Shown here: piece after piece, positions 9,087 through 17,090 of the stretch | How positions within the stretch are numbered: the stretch's first letter is position 1 | Layout: every line of letters begins with the position of its first letter | DNA from: JBKEAR01 sp047972425 | GTDB lineage: Bacteria > Pseudomonadota > Alphaproteobacteria > JBKEAR01 | Assembly (NCBI GenBank): GCA_047972425.1 | Contig: JBKEAR010000012.1 | Coordinates: forward strand, 4,197-68,196 | Direction: 5' to 3' | DNA: 64,000 bases | Notes under the pieces: generated by a model | What the model was told of the DNA's origin: nothing | The model's input: only the letters and a program-made list of their open reading frames with translations | Database searches by the model: none | Made by a program: the position numbers and the translations under genes

Positions 9087-9632
9087 TTAGGCCTCCTCGG
9101 CATTATGGCTAATGCTATAGGGTATTTGTTTTAAGAATAGCAAGCAAATCAAATCATCGAGCAATGCCAAGGCAAAAACCATAAGCCCTAAGGTCATAAC
9201 CATTTGGGGTATCCAAAGGGGTATGGCAATTAAACCTGCAGAAAGGTCGTTATAGCTAAAAGATTCATAGGTAAGTAAAATACAGTTATAGCTAGCATAG
9301 GCTGCAATGGCAAAACATAAGATAAGCGTAAAGATATTACAAATTTTTTGTATGCGCTGGGGGAGTATCTGCAAAATAAGTGTTACCCGGATATGCCCGG
9401 CACGTTTAAATGTATAGGCCAAGGCCAAAAAGCTTGCCCCTGTAAGTAAAAAGCCTGCAAATTCGGTATAAGATGGTATGGCCAGCCCAAGGATTTTGCC
9501 GGTAAAACGTACCGATATTTTATCAATGATATTAAACATTACCTGCACAAAAACAATGGCACAAATAGCAAAAATACAAAAAGCGGCTATATATCCGCCC
9601 ATATCATATATTTTGTCTAAAATTTTTCGCAT
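9087..9632 (-). CDS. dctQ: TRAP transporter small permease (DctQ)
   Basis: Four-helix small membrane subunit, 181 aa. Hydrophobic segments lie near residues 14-36, 56-74, 92-114 and 137-163. The segment SYTEFAGFLLTGASFLALAY is the typical DctQ second helix, where a Glu in the helix and the A-Y-x-F-K-R-x-G-H-I-R-V end (TFKRAGHIRV) are conserved. Located between the receptor and DctM genes in the standard TRAP order. Confidence 0.92.
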   Translation of the reverse strand: MRKILDKIYDMGGYIAAFCIFAICAIVFVQVMFNIIDKISVRFTGKILGLAIPSYTEFAGFLLTGASFLALAYTFKRAGHIRVTLILQILPQRIQKICNIFTLILCFAIAAYASYNCILLTYESFSYNDLSAGLIAIPLWIPQMVMTLGLMVFALALLDDLICLLFLKQIPYSISHNAEEA

Positions 9633-9658
9633 TTTTCCCCCAATATATGCATAAGAAT

Positions 9659-9685
9659 AAGGGAGACAATTGTTTCGCCTCCCTT
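9659..9685 (-). terminator. Intercistronic hairpin after dctP
   Basis: The arms AAGGGAG (9659-9665) and CTCCCTT (9679-9685) lie directly downstream of the dctP stop on the minus strand and before dctQ. No long T-run, so it likely stabilises the receptor mRNA or partially attenuates. Confidence 0.55.
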
Positions 9686-9703
9686 TAAGTTATCAATTAT
9701 TAT

Positions 9704-10672
9704 TTATTTTGTATAAGCATCTAAAACAGCTTGGCCGTTATCGTCAATATTGGCTTTCCAATCATCCAGCATTTTACCACCCACAGCCTTTAATTGTGCC
9801 ATTAATTCAGCTGTTGGTTCACTGACGATAATACCGTTTTCTTTTAATTTGGCCACTTGGTCGATATTTTCGGCCTTGCTCATTTCCCAACCGCGTTTTT
9901 CGGCATCGGCCGCCGCAGTTAAAATGGCTTGTTGGGTTTTTTCGTCCAACCGGTCAAAAGCTTTTTTATTCACCACCACAATATTTTTGGGTATCCAAGC
10001 CTGAATATCGGTATAATTGGTTAAAAAGTCCCAAGCTTTTGAGTTTACACCGGTTGAAGGCGAGGTAATCATGGCCTCTACCCGATTGGTGGAAAATGCT
10101 TGGGGAATATCCGGCACTTCAATCAGTACAGGCGTTGCACCAACGGCCGTGGCAAAAGCCTCTAATGTTGAGTTATAAGAGCGGAATTTAATACCCTTAA
10201 GGTCATCCACACTATTGATGGCTTTTTTGGTATATAAACCTTGGGGCGGCCATGCAACCGCATATAAAACCTTGATATTTTCTTTATCTAAAAGCTTTTC
10301 TACCACCGGTTTTTGGGCTTGCCATAAAGCCATCGCTTGGTCGTAATCGGTGGCAAAAAACGGCAATGAATCTAGACCAAAAACTTGGTTTTCGTTATTG
10401 AGTAACGATAAAAAGAACTCTCCCGCTTGTACTTGCCCACTGCGTACAGCCTTTTTAATCTCCGGATGTTTAAATAGCGAGCCTGCCGAATGCACGGTAA
10501 TCTCTAATTCATCGCCACTTAAATTTTTAACTTCATCGGCAAACTGATAAATATTTTGCGTATGAAAAGTCGCATCGGGATAAGGCGTTGCCATATTCCA
10601 TGTTTCTCCAGAAGCACCCATTGCCAATATAGATGCTATTGGTACGATTTTTAAAACTGATTTTAGCTTCAT
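9704..10672 (-). CDS. dctP: TRAP transporter substrate-binding protein (DctP family)
   Basis: Periplasmic receptor for a carboxylate. The signal peptide is within residues 1-22. The mature start TWNMATPYPDATFHTQNIYQFADEV and LEITVHSAGSLFKHPEIKKAVRSGQVQAGEF are typical of the DctP family, with the receptor Arg-containing segments around KFRSYNSTLEAF and FSTNRVEAMITSPSTG. 322 aa. First gene of the dctPQM-pxpABC operon. The ligand is inferred, not shown, to be 5-oxoproline. Confidence 0.93.
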   Translation of the reverse strand: MKLKSVLKIVPIASILAMGASGETWNMATPYPDATFHTQNIYQFADEVKNLSGDELEITVHSAGSLFKHPEIKKAVRSGQVQAGEFFLSLLNNENQVFGLDSLPFFATDYDQAMALWQAQKPVVEKLLDKENIKVLYAVAWPPQGLYTKKAINSVDDLKGIKFRSYNSTLEAFATAVGATPVLIEVPDIPQAFSTNRVEAMITSPSTGVNSKAWDFLTNYTDIQAWIPKNIVVVNKKAFDRLDEKTQQAILTAAADAEKRGWEMSKAENIDQVAKLKENGIIVSEPTAELMAQLKAVGGKMLDDWKANIDDNGQAVLDAYTK

Positions 10673-10767
10673 GTTATCACCTAAAATTATTAATATTGAG
10701 TATTTATGAGATAAAATTTTTCATAAAGTAAAAGGTTACAATATTTTTATGGGATAATCAATAAGCT

Positions 10768-11598
10768 TTACCGTGCAACCAAACGTTGGTAATTTTGCCA
10801 CTCGCTCCATGCGGCATCTATAATATCAAAACGGGTTTCCGGCTCAATTGCGGCAAAAGGTTTTATCAGCTCTTGTAAATCGGGGTAAAGGCGCGAGAAA
10901 TCGGGGTTTGCCGGCCGGCCGCCCGAAAGCCCCATATAAGTAATTGCCGCCGATGCCCAAGAACCTTCTATGGTCATATTTCCGTCTTCATTCACAATAA
11001 TAATATTATCCTCAGATTGCAAACGTGCAAGCAAATGCGCCAAAGGGATAAGCTCTGTTGCGGTCAGATTACTAAGCTCTTGATAATTCTTAAGTAAAAC
11101 ATCTTGGCGCGCAGCAAAATCGCCTACATCATATTGGCTAAAATCTCCACCCTCAACCAGATAAATTTGGCTTTTAAGCTCGCGGGCAAGCTCGGCATAA
11201 GCATAAAAATTATCCTCAAATTGTAAAATATCATTCCGCGCAACGGCATCGGCCTCTTGTACCAAAATTTTCGACCAACTATATTGGCGGATCAACTCTT
11301 CTACTGTGCCCTCTTGCCACCAATCGGCCAAATTACCGCTAATGGCACTGGCCAAAATAGGGTAATAAGGGGTTTGTTGGTAGCTTGCAATCGACATTGC
11401 CTCAAGTGCGGGGGTAAAATCAATATCAAAAGCCTCTATATTGCCCACAAGTAATATGGGCTCAACCTCTACCGATTGCTCAATTTCGGCCTCCATATCG
11501 GGCAAGGCAAGGGGTGTTTCATCGGCTGCAAAGGATAAAAAAGAATATAAAACAAGGGGATAAAGTAATAAATTTTGCTTCAACTTCAAGGCTTTCAT
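10768..11598 (-). CDS. Secreted protein of unknown function
   Basis: 276 aa with an N-terminal signal peptide (KALKLKQNLLLYPLVLYSF to about residue 24). The mature part is acidic (EAEIEQSVEVEPILLVGNIEA) and then mostly helical. The ILLVGN and YYPILASAISGNL segments, plus AAITYMGLSGGRPANPDF, faintly resemble secreted hydrolase-like folds, but no catalytic motif is certain. There are no cysteines in the mature region. Single gene on the minus strand, downstream of nothing obvious; its start lies 69 bases from the divergent small secreted gene at 11667. Confidence 0.6.
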   Translation of the reverse strand: MKALKLKQNLLLYPLVLYSFLSFAADETPLALPDMEAEIEQSVEVEPILLVGNIEAFDIDFTPALEAMSIASYQQTPYYPILASAISGNLADWWQEGTVEELIRQYSWSKILVQEADAVARNDILQFEDNFYAYAELARELKSQIYLVEGGDFSQYDVGDFAARQDVLLKNYQELSNLTATELIPLAHLLARLQSEDNIIIVNEDGNMTIEGSWASAAITYMGLSGGRPANPDFSRLYPDLQELIKPFAAIEPETRFDIIDAAWSEWQNYQRLVAR

Positions 11599-11666
11599 AT
11601 TAAAATAATAGCAATTAGTAATTGATAATTATATAGTGTCAGATTGGGAAAAGATAGGAAATAATC

Positions 11667-11906
11667 ATGAAAAAAATCTTCATTGCCTTAAGCGCCGCTG
11701 CCCTTGTTACCATGCCGTTTATGGCCGAGGCAAAATCGCAAAAGCCAAAATATTGCCTAGAGAAATCTGATTGTACCCGTTGGGCCAAAGCCTATTGTGC
11801 ACAATCGGGTAAAAAAGCCAGCATTAGCAATGTGCATATTAATACACGCATGGTACTTAAAGGGACAAAACGCCACCCTTATCAGGTACATTTTACTTGC
11901 AAATAA
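11667..11906 (+). CDS. Small cysteine-containing secreted protein, unknown
   Basis: 79 aa. Signal peptide MKKIFIALSAAALVTMPFMAEA, cleavage after residue 22, gives a mature basic protein of about 57 residues with four cysteines (near residues 30, 36, 44 and 78), so two disulfides are possible in the periplasm or outside. The charge is strongly positive (many Lys/Arg). AGGAAATAATC precedes the ATG. No known family recognised. It ends at a strong shared terminator with dnaJ. Confidence 0.65.
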   Translation: MKKIFIALSAAALVTMPFMAEAKSQKPKYCLEKSDCTRWAKAYCAQSGKKASISNVHINTRMVLKGTKRHPYQVHFTCK

Positions 11907-11967
11907 AAGCCTAAAATATCCAAGAACATCCATTTATAAGCAAGTAAATGATATTCTTTATACAAAA

Positions 11968-12010
11968 AAACCCTTAATTTTTTTGGTATGAGCCAAAATT
12001 TTAAGGGTTT
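11968..12010. terminator. Bidirectional terminator between the small secreted gene and dnaJ
   Basis: The arms AAACCCTTAA (11968-11977) and TTAAGGGTTT (12001-12010) extend inward with AATT/CCAAAATT pairing, with an A-run on the left and a T-run on the right. Confidence 0.85.
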
Positions 12011-12052
12011 TTATTATATATTCAATGGATATATACGGATTATTTTGGCGGA

Positions 12053-13231
12053 TTAATCCTTTAAATCGTCCCAAACACGGCGCACTTTACTAAAAAATCC
12101 TTCCGATCCATCGCCCACATTTTCGCCTTCTAAGCTTGCCAATTCTTTAAGCAATTCTTTTTGGCGTTTATCAAGATTGGTTGGGGTGCGCACGTCAATC
12201 TCCACAATCATATCACCACGGGTAGAAGAGTGCGGAACCGTCATACCTTGGCCACGCAAACGATATTTGGCCTCGGATTGTGTACCGGGTTGAATTTTAA
12301 TGTTTTTATCGCCACCTTCTATCACCGGCACTTCAATCTCGCCCCCTAAGGCAGCGACCGTCATGGGTATGGCGGCTTTAAGGTACAAATTTGCACCATC
12401 GCGTTTAAAATGCTTATGGGGTTTAATATGGATAAACGTATATAAATCGCCATTTGGCCCACCGCGTAAGCCAGCCTCGCCTTGGCCGGCAGCACGAACC
12501 CGCATGCCGTCTTCTACCCCGGCAGGGATTTTAATTTTAATTTTTTTGCTACCATGTTTACGGCCATTACCCGCACATGACGGGCATGGGTCGGATATAA
12601 TTTGGCCAGTACCCGAACAACGGTGACATTCGCGCTGAACCGTAAACGGCCCTTGTTGCGATAATATCCGCCCTGCGCCATGGCAATCGGGGCAAGTTTG
12701 GGGTTTGGCACCATCTTTACCACCTGTACCATGGCAAACATCGCAAGTAACATTGGTATTGATGCGAATTTCTTTTTCAAGCCCCTTATAGGCTTCTTCT
12801 AAGCTCATATCCACCGAGTAACGTAAATCGCCACCGCGTAAATTGGCTTGGGCTTGCTGTGCCCCACCACGGCGGGCACCACCAAAAACATCGCCAAACA
12901 TTTCCTCAAAAATATCGCCAAAGCCACCACTGGTACTAAAACCACCTTGGCCAAAACCACCCGCACCAAAGGGACCTTGCCCACCGCCGGCTCCGCCCAT
13001 ACCGCCTTGCTCGAAGGCTGCATGGCCAAAACGGTCGTATGCGGCACGTTTTTGCTCGTCTTTTAACACGTCATAAGCATTATTTAATTCCTGAAATTTT
13101 TCCTCGGCTACTTTATCATCCGGATTACGATCCGGATGATACTTCATTGCAAGCTTACGATAGGCCGATTTTAACTCCTTTGCATCGGCATTTTTGCTTA
13201 CGCCTAAAATTTCATAATAATCTTTTGCCAT
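12053..13231 (-). CDS. dnaJ: Chaperone protein DnaJ (Hsp40)
   Basis: Co-chaperone that delivers clients to DnaK and stimulates its ATPase. The J domain carries HPD at residues 32-34; a Gly/Phe-rich linker spans about 75-125; four zinc-binding CxxCxGxG repeats begin at C163, C180, C202 and C216 (CDVCHGTG, CPDCHGAG, CHRCSGTG, CPSCAGNG); then two beta-barrel client domains. 392 aa, slightly long for the family because of the extended G/F region. Downstream of dnaK with two hairpins between them. Confidence 0.97.
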   Translation of the reverse strand: MAKDYYEILGVSKNADAKELKSAYRKLAMKYHPDRNPDDKVAEEKFQELNNAYDVLKDEQKRAAYDRFGHAAFEQGGMGGAGGGQGPFGAGGFGQGGFSTSGGFGDIFEEMFGDVFGGARRGGAQQAQANLRGGDLRYSVDMSLEEAYKGLEKEIRINTNVTCDVCHGTGGKDGAKPQTCPDCHGAGRILSQQGPFTVQRECHRCSGTGQIISDPCPSCAGNGRKHGSKKIKIKIPAGVEDGMRVRAAGQGEAGLRGGPNGDLYTFIHIKPHKHFKRDGANLYLKAAIPMTVAALGGEIEVPVIEGGDKNIKIQPGTQSEAKYRLRGQGMTVPHSSTRGDMIVEIDVRTPTNLDKRQKELLKELASLEGENVGDGSEGFFSKVRRVWDDLKD

Positions 13232-13313
13232 TGTCGCTTTTGTCTCTCTAGCTGCTTATTTGGGGTTACTATATCTAAATAAGCACGAATTTTCAATTGG
13301 TTAACATAAATAT

Positions 13314-13340
13314 TTGGGGTGGTTATTATCATCACCCCAA
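13314..13340. terminator. Hairpin upstream of dnaJ
   Basis: The arms TTGGGGTG (13314-13321) and CACCCCAA (13333-13340) lie within the 194-bp dnaK-dnaJ spacer. It may pause or attenuate read-through from dnaK into dnaJ. Confidence 0.55.
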
Positions 13341-13387
13341 AAGCTTCATTCTATTTTTTGATTATTTTTTCGCTTAAAACGATGATG

Positions 13388-13411
13388 TGTGGGGTTATAT
13401 ATAACCCCACA
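13388..13411. terminator. 24-bp perfect palindrome after dnaK
   Basis: Centred at 13399/13400, with arms TGTGGGGTTATA and complement. Placed 15 bases downstream of the dnaK stop on the minus strand; followed by a short TTTT. Possibly a partial terminator giving more DnaK than DnaJ, or an mRNA end stabiliser. Confidence 0.55.
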
Positions 13412-13425
13412 TAGAGACTGAAGAA

Positions 13426-15327
13426 TTATTTTTCTTCTTCTTCAACATCCACATCAATAATATCATCATCACTTGCTTTTGTTTCGCCCTCGGGCGCAGC
13501 AGATGCCGCTTGCTCTTCGGCTTGCTGTGCCTGATAAATCGCTTGACCCAAAGCCATTAAAGCATTGGTTGCTTCTTCAATTTTGGCTTTAATCGCATCG
13601 GCATCGTCCGAATCTTTCATTTCTTCTAATGCTGTTTTGGCATCTTCAATCTTGGCTTTTTCTTCGGCCGATACTTTATCGCCATGTTCTTTAAGATTTT
13701 TTTCAATCTCATTGACCAATTGTTCCCGTTGGTTTTGGGCTTCAACTAAGGCACGGCGTTTTTTATCGGCTTCGGCATTGGCCTCGGCATCTTTGACCAT
13801 TTGTTCGATATCATCATCCGATAATCCAGAAGAAGCCTGAATTTGAATGGATTGCTGTTTATTGGTGGCTTTGTCTTTAGCCGAAACCGAAACAATACCA
13901 TTAGCATCGATATCAAAAGTTACCTCAATTTGGGGCATGCCGCGGGGTGCCGGCGGAATTTCGGTTAAATCGAAATTACCAAGCAATTTATTATCGGCCG
14001 CCATTTCGCGCTCACCTTGGAATACACGAATGGTTACCGCATTTTGGTTATCCTCGGCTGTCGAGAATACTTGGCTCTTTTTCGCCGGAATAGTGGTATT
14101 ACGATCAATAAGCCGTGTAAACACACCACCTAAAGTTTCGATACCCAAAGATAATGGTGTTACATCTAATAACAACACATCTTTCACATCACCCGCTAAT
14201 ACACCACCTTGAATGGCGGCACCCATGGCCACAACTTCATCGGGGTTTACACCACGGTGCGGGTCTTTACCAAAAAATTCTTTAACGGTTTCAATAACTT
14301 TAGGCATACGGCTCATACCGCCCACCAAAATAATTTCGTCAATATCATTGGCTTTAAGCCCGGCATCTTTAAGCGCTGCTTTACAAGGGGCAATGGTGCG
14401 TTGGATAAGCTCATCCACCATGCTTTCGAATTTTGCGCGGCTTAATTTTAAGTTTAAATGTTTAGGCCCCGATGCATCGGCAGTGATATAAGGTAAGTTA
14501 ATATCGGTTTGCATAGAAGATGAAAGCTCAATTTTGGCTTTTTCGGCCGCTTCTTTAAGGCGTTGCATTGCTAAATTATCTTTACGCAAATCCACACCGT
14601 TTTCTTTATTAAATTCATCAGCTAACCATTGGATAACTTTGTTATCAAAATCTTCACCACCTAAGAAAGTATCACCATTGGTCGATTTTACTTCAAAGAC
14701 ACCATCGCCAATTTCTAAAACCGAAACATCAAAAGTACCACCGCCAAGGTCATACACAACAATGGTTCCGGCTTCATTTTTATCTAAGCCATAAGCCAGC
14801 GCAGCCGCTGTAGGCTCGTTGATAATCCGTTTTACATCAAGGCCAGCAATTTTACCGGCATCTTTAGTGGCTTGGCGTTGGGCATCGTTAAAGTAGGCCG
14901 GTACGGTAATTACGGCTTCGGTAACTTTTTCACCCAACCAAGCTTCGGCAGTTTCCTTCATTTTTTGTAAAATAAAGGCCGATACTTGCGATGGCGAATA
15001 TTTTTTGCCATCGGCTTCTACCCAAGCGGCACCGCCTTCGCCCTCAACAATTTTATAAGGAACCATTTCCATATCTTTTTTAGTCGTCGGGTCGCTAAAG
15101 TTACGGCCGATAAGGCGTTTAATTGCATATAATGTATTGGTGGGGTTGGTTACTGCTTGGCGTTTGGCAGGCTGGCCGACTAAACGCTCGTCATTATTGG
15201 TAAATGCCACCATAGAAGGTGTGGTACGTGCACCCTCGGAGTTTTCAATCACCCGTGCATCTTTACCGTCCATAACAGCAACGCAAGAGTTTGTTGTACC
15301 TAAATCAATTCCTATAATTTTTCCCAT
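13426..15327 (-). CDS. dnaK: Chaperone protein DnaK (Hsp70)
   Basis: ATP-dependent cytosolic chaperone, 633 aa. Signature blocks: IIGIDLGTTNSCVAVMDG at the N-terminus, IVVYDLGGGTFDVSVLEIG, ILVGGMSRMPKV, the substrate-binding linker VLLLDVTPLSLGIETLGG, and the acidic C-terminal tail ending DVEEEEK. Length and motif order match proteobacterial DnaK. AGAGGTATAAAATG gives the start. A heat-shock-like promoter is seen about 110 bases upstream. The order dnaK-dnaJ is conserved. Confidence 0.98.
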   Translation of the reverse strand: MGKIIGIDLGTTNSCVAVMDGKDARVIENSEGARTTPSMVAFTNNDERLVGQPAKRQAVTNPTNTLYAIKRLIGRNFSDPTTKKDMEMVPYKIVEGEGGAAWVEADGKKYSPSQVSAFILQKMKETAEAWLGEKVTEAVITVPAYFNDAQRQATKDAGKIAGLDVKRIINEPTAAALAYGLDKNEAGTIVVYDLGGGTFDVSVLEIGDGVFEVKSTNGDTFLGGEDFDNKVIQWLADEFNKENGVDLRKDNLAMQRLKEAAEKAKIELSSSMQTDINLPYITADASGPKHLNLKLSRAKFESMVDELIQRTIAPCKAALKDAGLKANDIDEIILVGGMSRMPKVIETVKEFFGKDPHRGVNPDEVVAMGAAIQGGVLAGDVKDVLLLDVTPLSLGIETLGGVFTRLIDRNTTIPAKKSQVFSTAEDNQNAVTIRVFQGEREMAADNKLLGNFDLTEIPPAPRGMPQIEVTFDIDANGIVSVSAKDKATNKQQSIQIQASSGLSDDDIEQMVKDAEANAEADKKRRALVEAQNQREQLVNEIEKNLKEHGDKVSAEEKAKIEDAKTALEEMKDSDDADAIKAKIEEATNALMALGQAIYQAQQAEEQAASAAPEGETKASDDDIIDVDVEEEEK

Positions 15328-15437
15328 TTTATACCTCTTTCATTTAAGCGAACTTTCTATTAAGCCAGATGTTTCACTGCACTTATTTTTAAAGCCCCTT
15401 TAAGGATTAAATTTGTAAGTTTTGTTTTACGTTGCTT

Positions 15438-15467
15438 ATATAGGCGTAAAATGAGTCTATTCGCAAG
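15438..15467 (-). promoter_or_regulatory. Possible sigma-32 heat-shock promoter of dnaK
   Basis: On the minus strand CTTG (complement of 15464-15467) is followed after 19 bases by CCTATAT (complement of 15438-15444). The alphaproteobacterial RpoH consensus is CTTG-N17-CYTATNT, so both boxes match but the spacer is two bases longer than ideal. Confidence 0.45.
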
Positions 15468-15500
15468 CTTTTAGATGATTTTTTTTTCAATTTTTTTAAT

Positions 15501-15539
15501 TTGGCTATCATTACAGGCAGAATATGTAATGATAGCCAA
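15501..15539. repeat. 15-bp perfect inverted repeat next to the ytfG remnant
   Basis: The arms TTGGCTATCATTACA (15501-15515) and its complement (15525-15539) have a 9-base loop. It lies directly 3' of the broken oxidoreductase gene, so it is probably its old terminator, though on that strand an A-run rather than a T-run follows. Confidence 0.6.
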
Positions 15540-15552
15540 GATGAGTAATGGT

Positions 15553-15762
15553 TTAAAGAGCCGCTTTGACCATTGTTTTTAAAGGGGTTGTTGGGTGGCC
15601 GATGATTTGGCTTAATGTCTGGCTATCATCAAATAAACCGCCTTTAGATGCACCCGCATCGGAATTAGCGAGTATTAATGCCAAGCCTTTGGGCAGCCCT
15701 GCACCTTTAAGCGCATTGGCATAATCAGCCTCTGCCATATCTAAATAAGGGATATATTGCAA
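15553..15762 (-). pseudogene. C-terminal remnant of a YtfG/QOR2-like NAD(P)H:quinone oxidoreductase (NmrA-type SDR)
   Basis: The 69-residue reading frame matches only the C-terminal end of the YtfG/QorB family: KGLALILANSDAGASKGG followed by LFDDSQTLSQIIGHPTTPL. Complete members have about 285 residues with an N-terminal Rossmann GxxGxxG, which is absent here. Upstream, the frame meets TGA immediately (15763-15765) before a TTG that the open frame would use as start. The rest of the gene seems to have been deleted, the next gene upstream (15801) being divergent. Not expected to be functional. Confidence 0.8.
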
Positions 15763-15800
15763 TCAACATAAAACCATAATTACCGTGTAATGATAGATTT

Positions 15801-16433
15801 ATGGTTATGCGATGGATAAGATTTTTTATTATATTTATTAGCTTGCTTTGCATGGGCTTAGTTGGTTTTGCCCGTATTTATAATATTATTCATGAGAAAA
15901 ATAATAAAGGCACACTTAGTTTTTATGCCCTATCATATTCTTGGCATAAGGGCATTATTATCCCACGCAATTGGTTAGAAGTAGAAATGGGTTTGATACC
16001 TGTTGGGCAAGGTGAATGGTTAGAGATCGGCTGGGGCGAGCGTGCCTATTATATGTATGATGCCCATAGTGCAACAGGTATTTTGCGGGCGATTGCCCTG
16101 CCATCGGCAGGTGTTATGCATATTGTTCCCTTAACCAATGACGTAATAAACTATATGATTAAAGATGATGAAAATTTAAACGAATACTCCATTACGCCCA
16201 GCCAGCGCAGCCAGATAATAAACTATATTCAGCAAAGTTTTAGTCCAAATGCCTTAACCCAACCCCTTGGCCATAGCCTTTATGGCGATGGTGCATTTTT
16301 TGCATCGGATTACAAATATCATCTTTTCTTTACATGTAACTCTTGGGTCGCTAATATCATGAATAAGGCGGGTTATGTGGTTTTTCCTTTTTTATCGCAG
16401 CATCCGGCATTATTACATTTGCAATATAAATAA
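15801..16433 (+). CDS. DUF2459 family membrane-anchored protein
   Basis: 210 aa with one N-terminal transmembrane/signal segment (residues 5-22). The middle LEIGWGERAYYM and the C-terminal FFTCNSWVANIMNKAGY match the conserved IGWG-x-R-x-FY and C/N-C-N-x-W-x-A-x-L-x-x-AG features of DUF2459 (TIGR02117), a family of unknown role often exported or lipid-anchored in alphaproteobacteria. The single conserved Cys/Asn/Trp motif suggests a papain-like or amidase-like fold, but this is inference. Alternative start at 15807. Followed 19 bases later by another exported protein. Confidence 0.75.
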   Translation: MVMRWIRFFIIFISLLCMGLVGFARIYNIIHEKNNKGTLSFYALSYSWHKGIIIPRNWLEVEMGLIPVGQGEWLEIGWGERAYYMYDAHSATGILRAIALPSAGVMHIVPLTNDVINYMIKDDENLNEYSITPSQRSQIINYIQQSFSPNALTQPLGHSLYGDGAFFASDYKYHLFFTCNSWVANIMNKAGYVVFPFLSQHPALLHLQYK

Positions 16434-16452
16434 AAAAATGTAAAATGGCTAT

Positions 16453-17085
16453 ATGATGGGGAAGCAAAAAATAATAATCATCATCGCACAAATCTTTTTA
16501 TTCCTTTTTGCGTTGGCTGCAAATACCCAGAGCACGCAGCTGTTATCAAACATCTATGTACAGCCCGAAATTTGTAATAAAAAAATATCTGTCATTACCC
16601 ATGCTATTAATGATATGGGGCAAGAATATTTGTATTTACATATTGCAGATAAAGAGCCTTTAAAAGCTCCTAACATGAATGATTGCTGGTATTACCATCA
16701 GAATTTATTGTTAAGCCAACCCAGTAAAAATATTTTATTAGAAAATATAAATGATAACCCTAACCAGCTAATGCATGATTTTGTTAGTGAGGGGACATAT
16801 AGCGGCAGTGATTTTTATTGGATATGGCGGCAATTTAACATATTGGGTATTGGGCAATATATATTTAACAATAAGCCAATGGAAGCCATTGATGTTACAA
16901 TCCCTATTCCACCAGCCCCCAAAAAAGATAAACCATCATTTTTAGGGTATGATTATATCGTGCATTTTTATCATTATGGCCAAAGAGAACCCATACAAAT
17001 ATTTGCTAAGCCGCAAGATTTTAGATTGTTACCCCAACCCCAAATATTCAAATATCCGTTATTTGAAATGAATATTGTTCAATAA
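16453..17085 (+). CDS. Exported protein of unknown function
   Basis: 210 aa with a hydrophobic N-terminus (KIIIIIAQIFLFLFALAA, signal peptide or anchor). The mature part has two cysteines (near residues 41 and 68) and is rich in Tyr, Asn, Ile and Pro, with a PIPPAPKKDKP proline stretch around residue 156. No family is recognised. It follows the DUF2459 gene closely and may be co-transcribed; it converges on xthA with a 5-base gap. Start could be either of the two tandem Met codons. Confidence 0.6.
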   Translation: MMGKQKIIIIIAQIFLFLFALAANTQSTQLLSNIYVQPEICNKKISVITHAINDMGQEYLYLHIADKEPLKAPNMNDCWYYHQNLLLSQPSKNILLENINDNPNQLMHDFVSEGTYSGSDFYWIWRQFNILGIGQYIFNNKPMEAIDVTIPIPPAPKKDKPSFLGYDYIVHFYHYGQREPIQIFAKPQDFRLLPQPQIFKYPLFEMNIVQ

Positions 17086-17090
17086 CCCAT

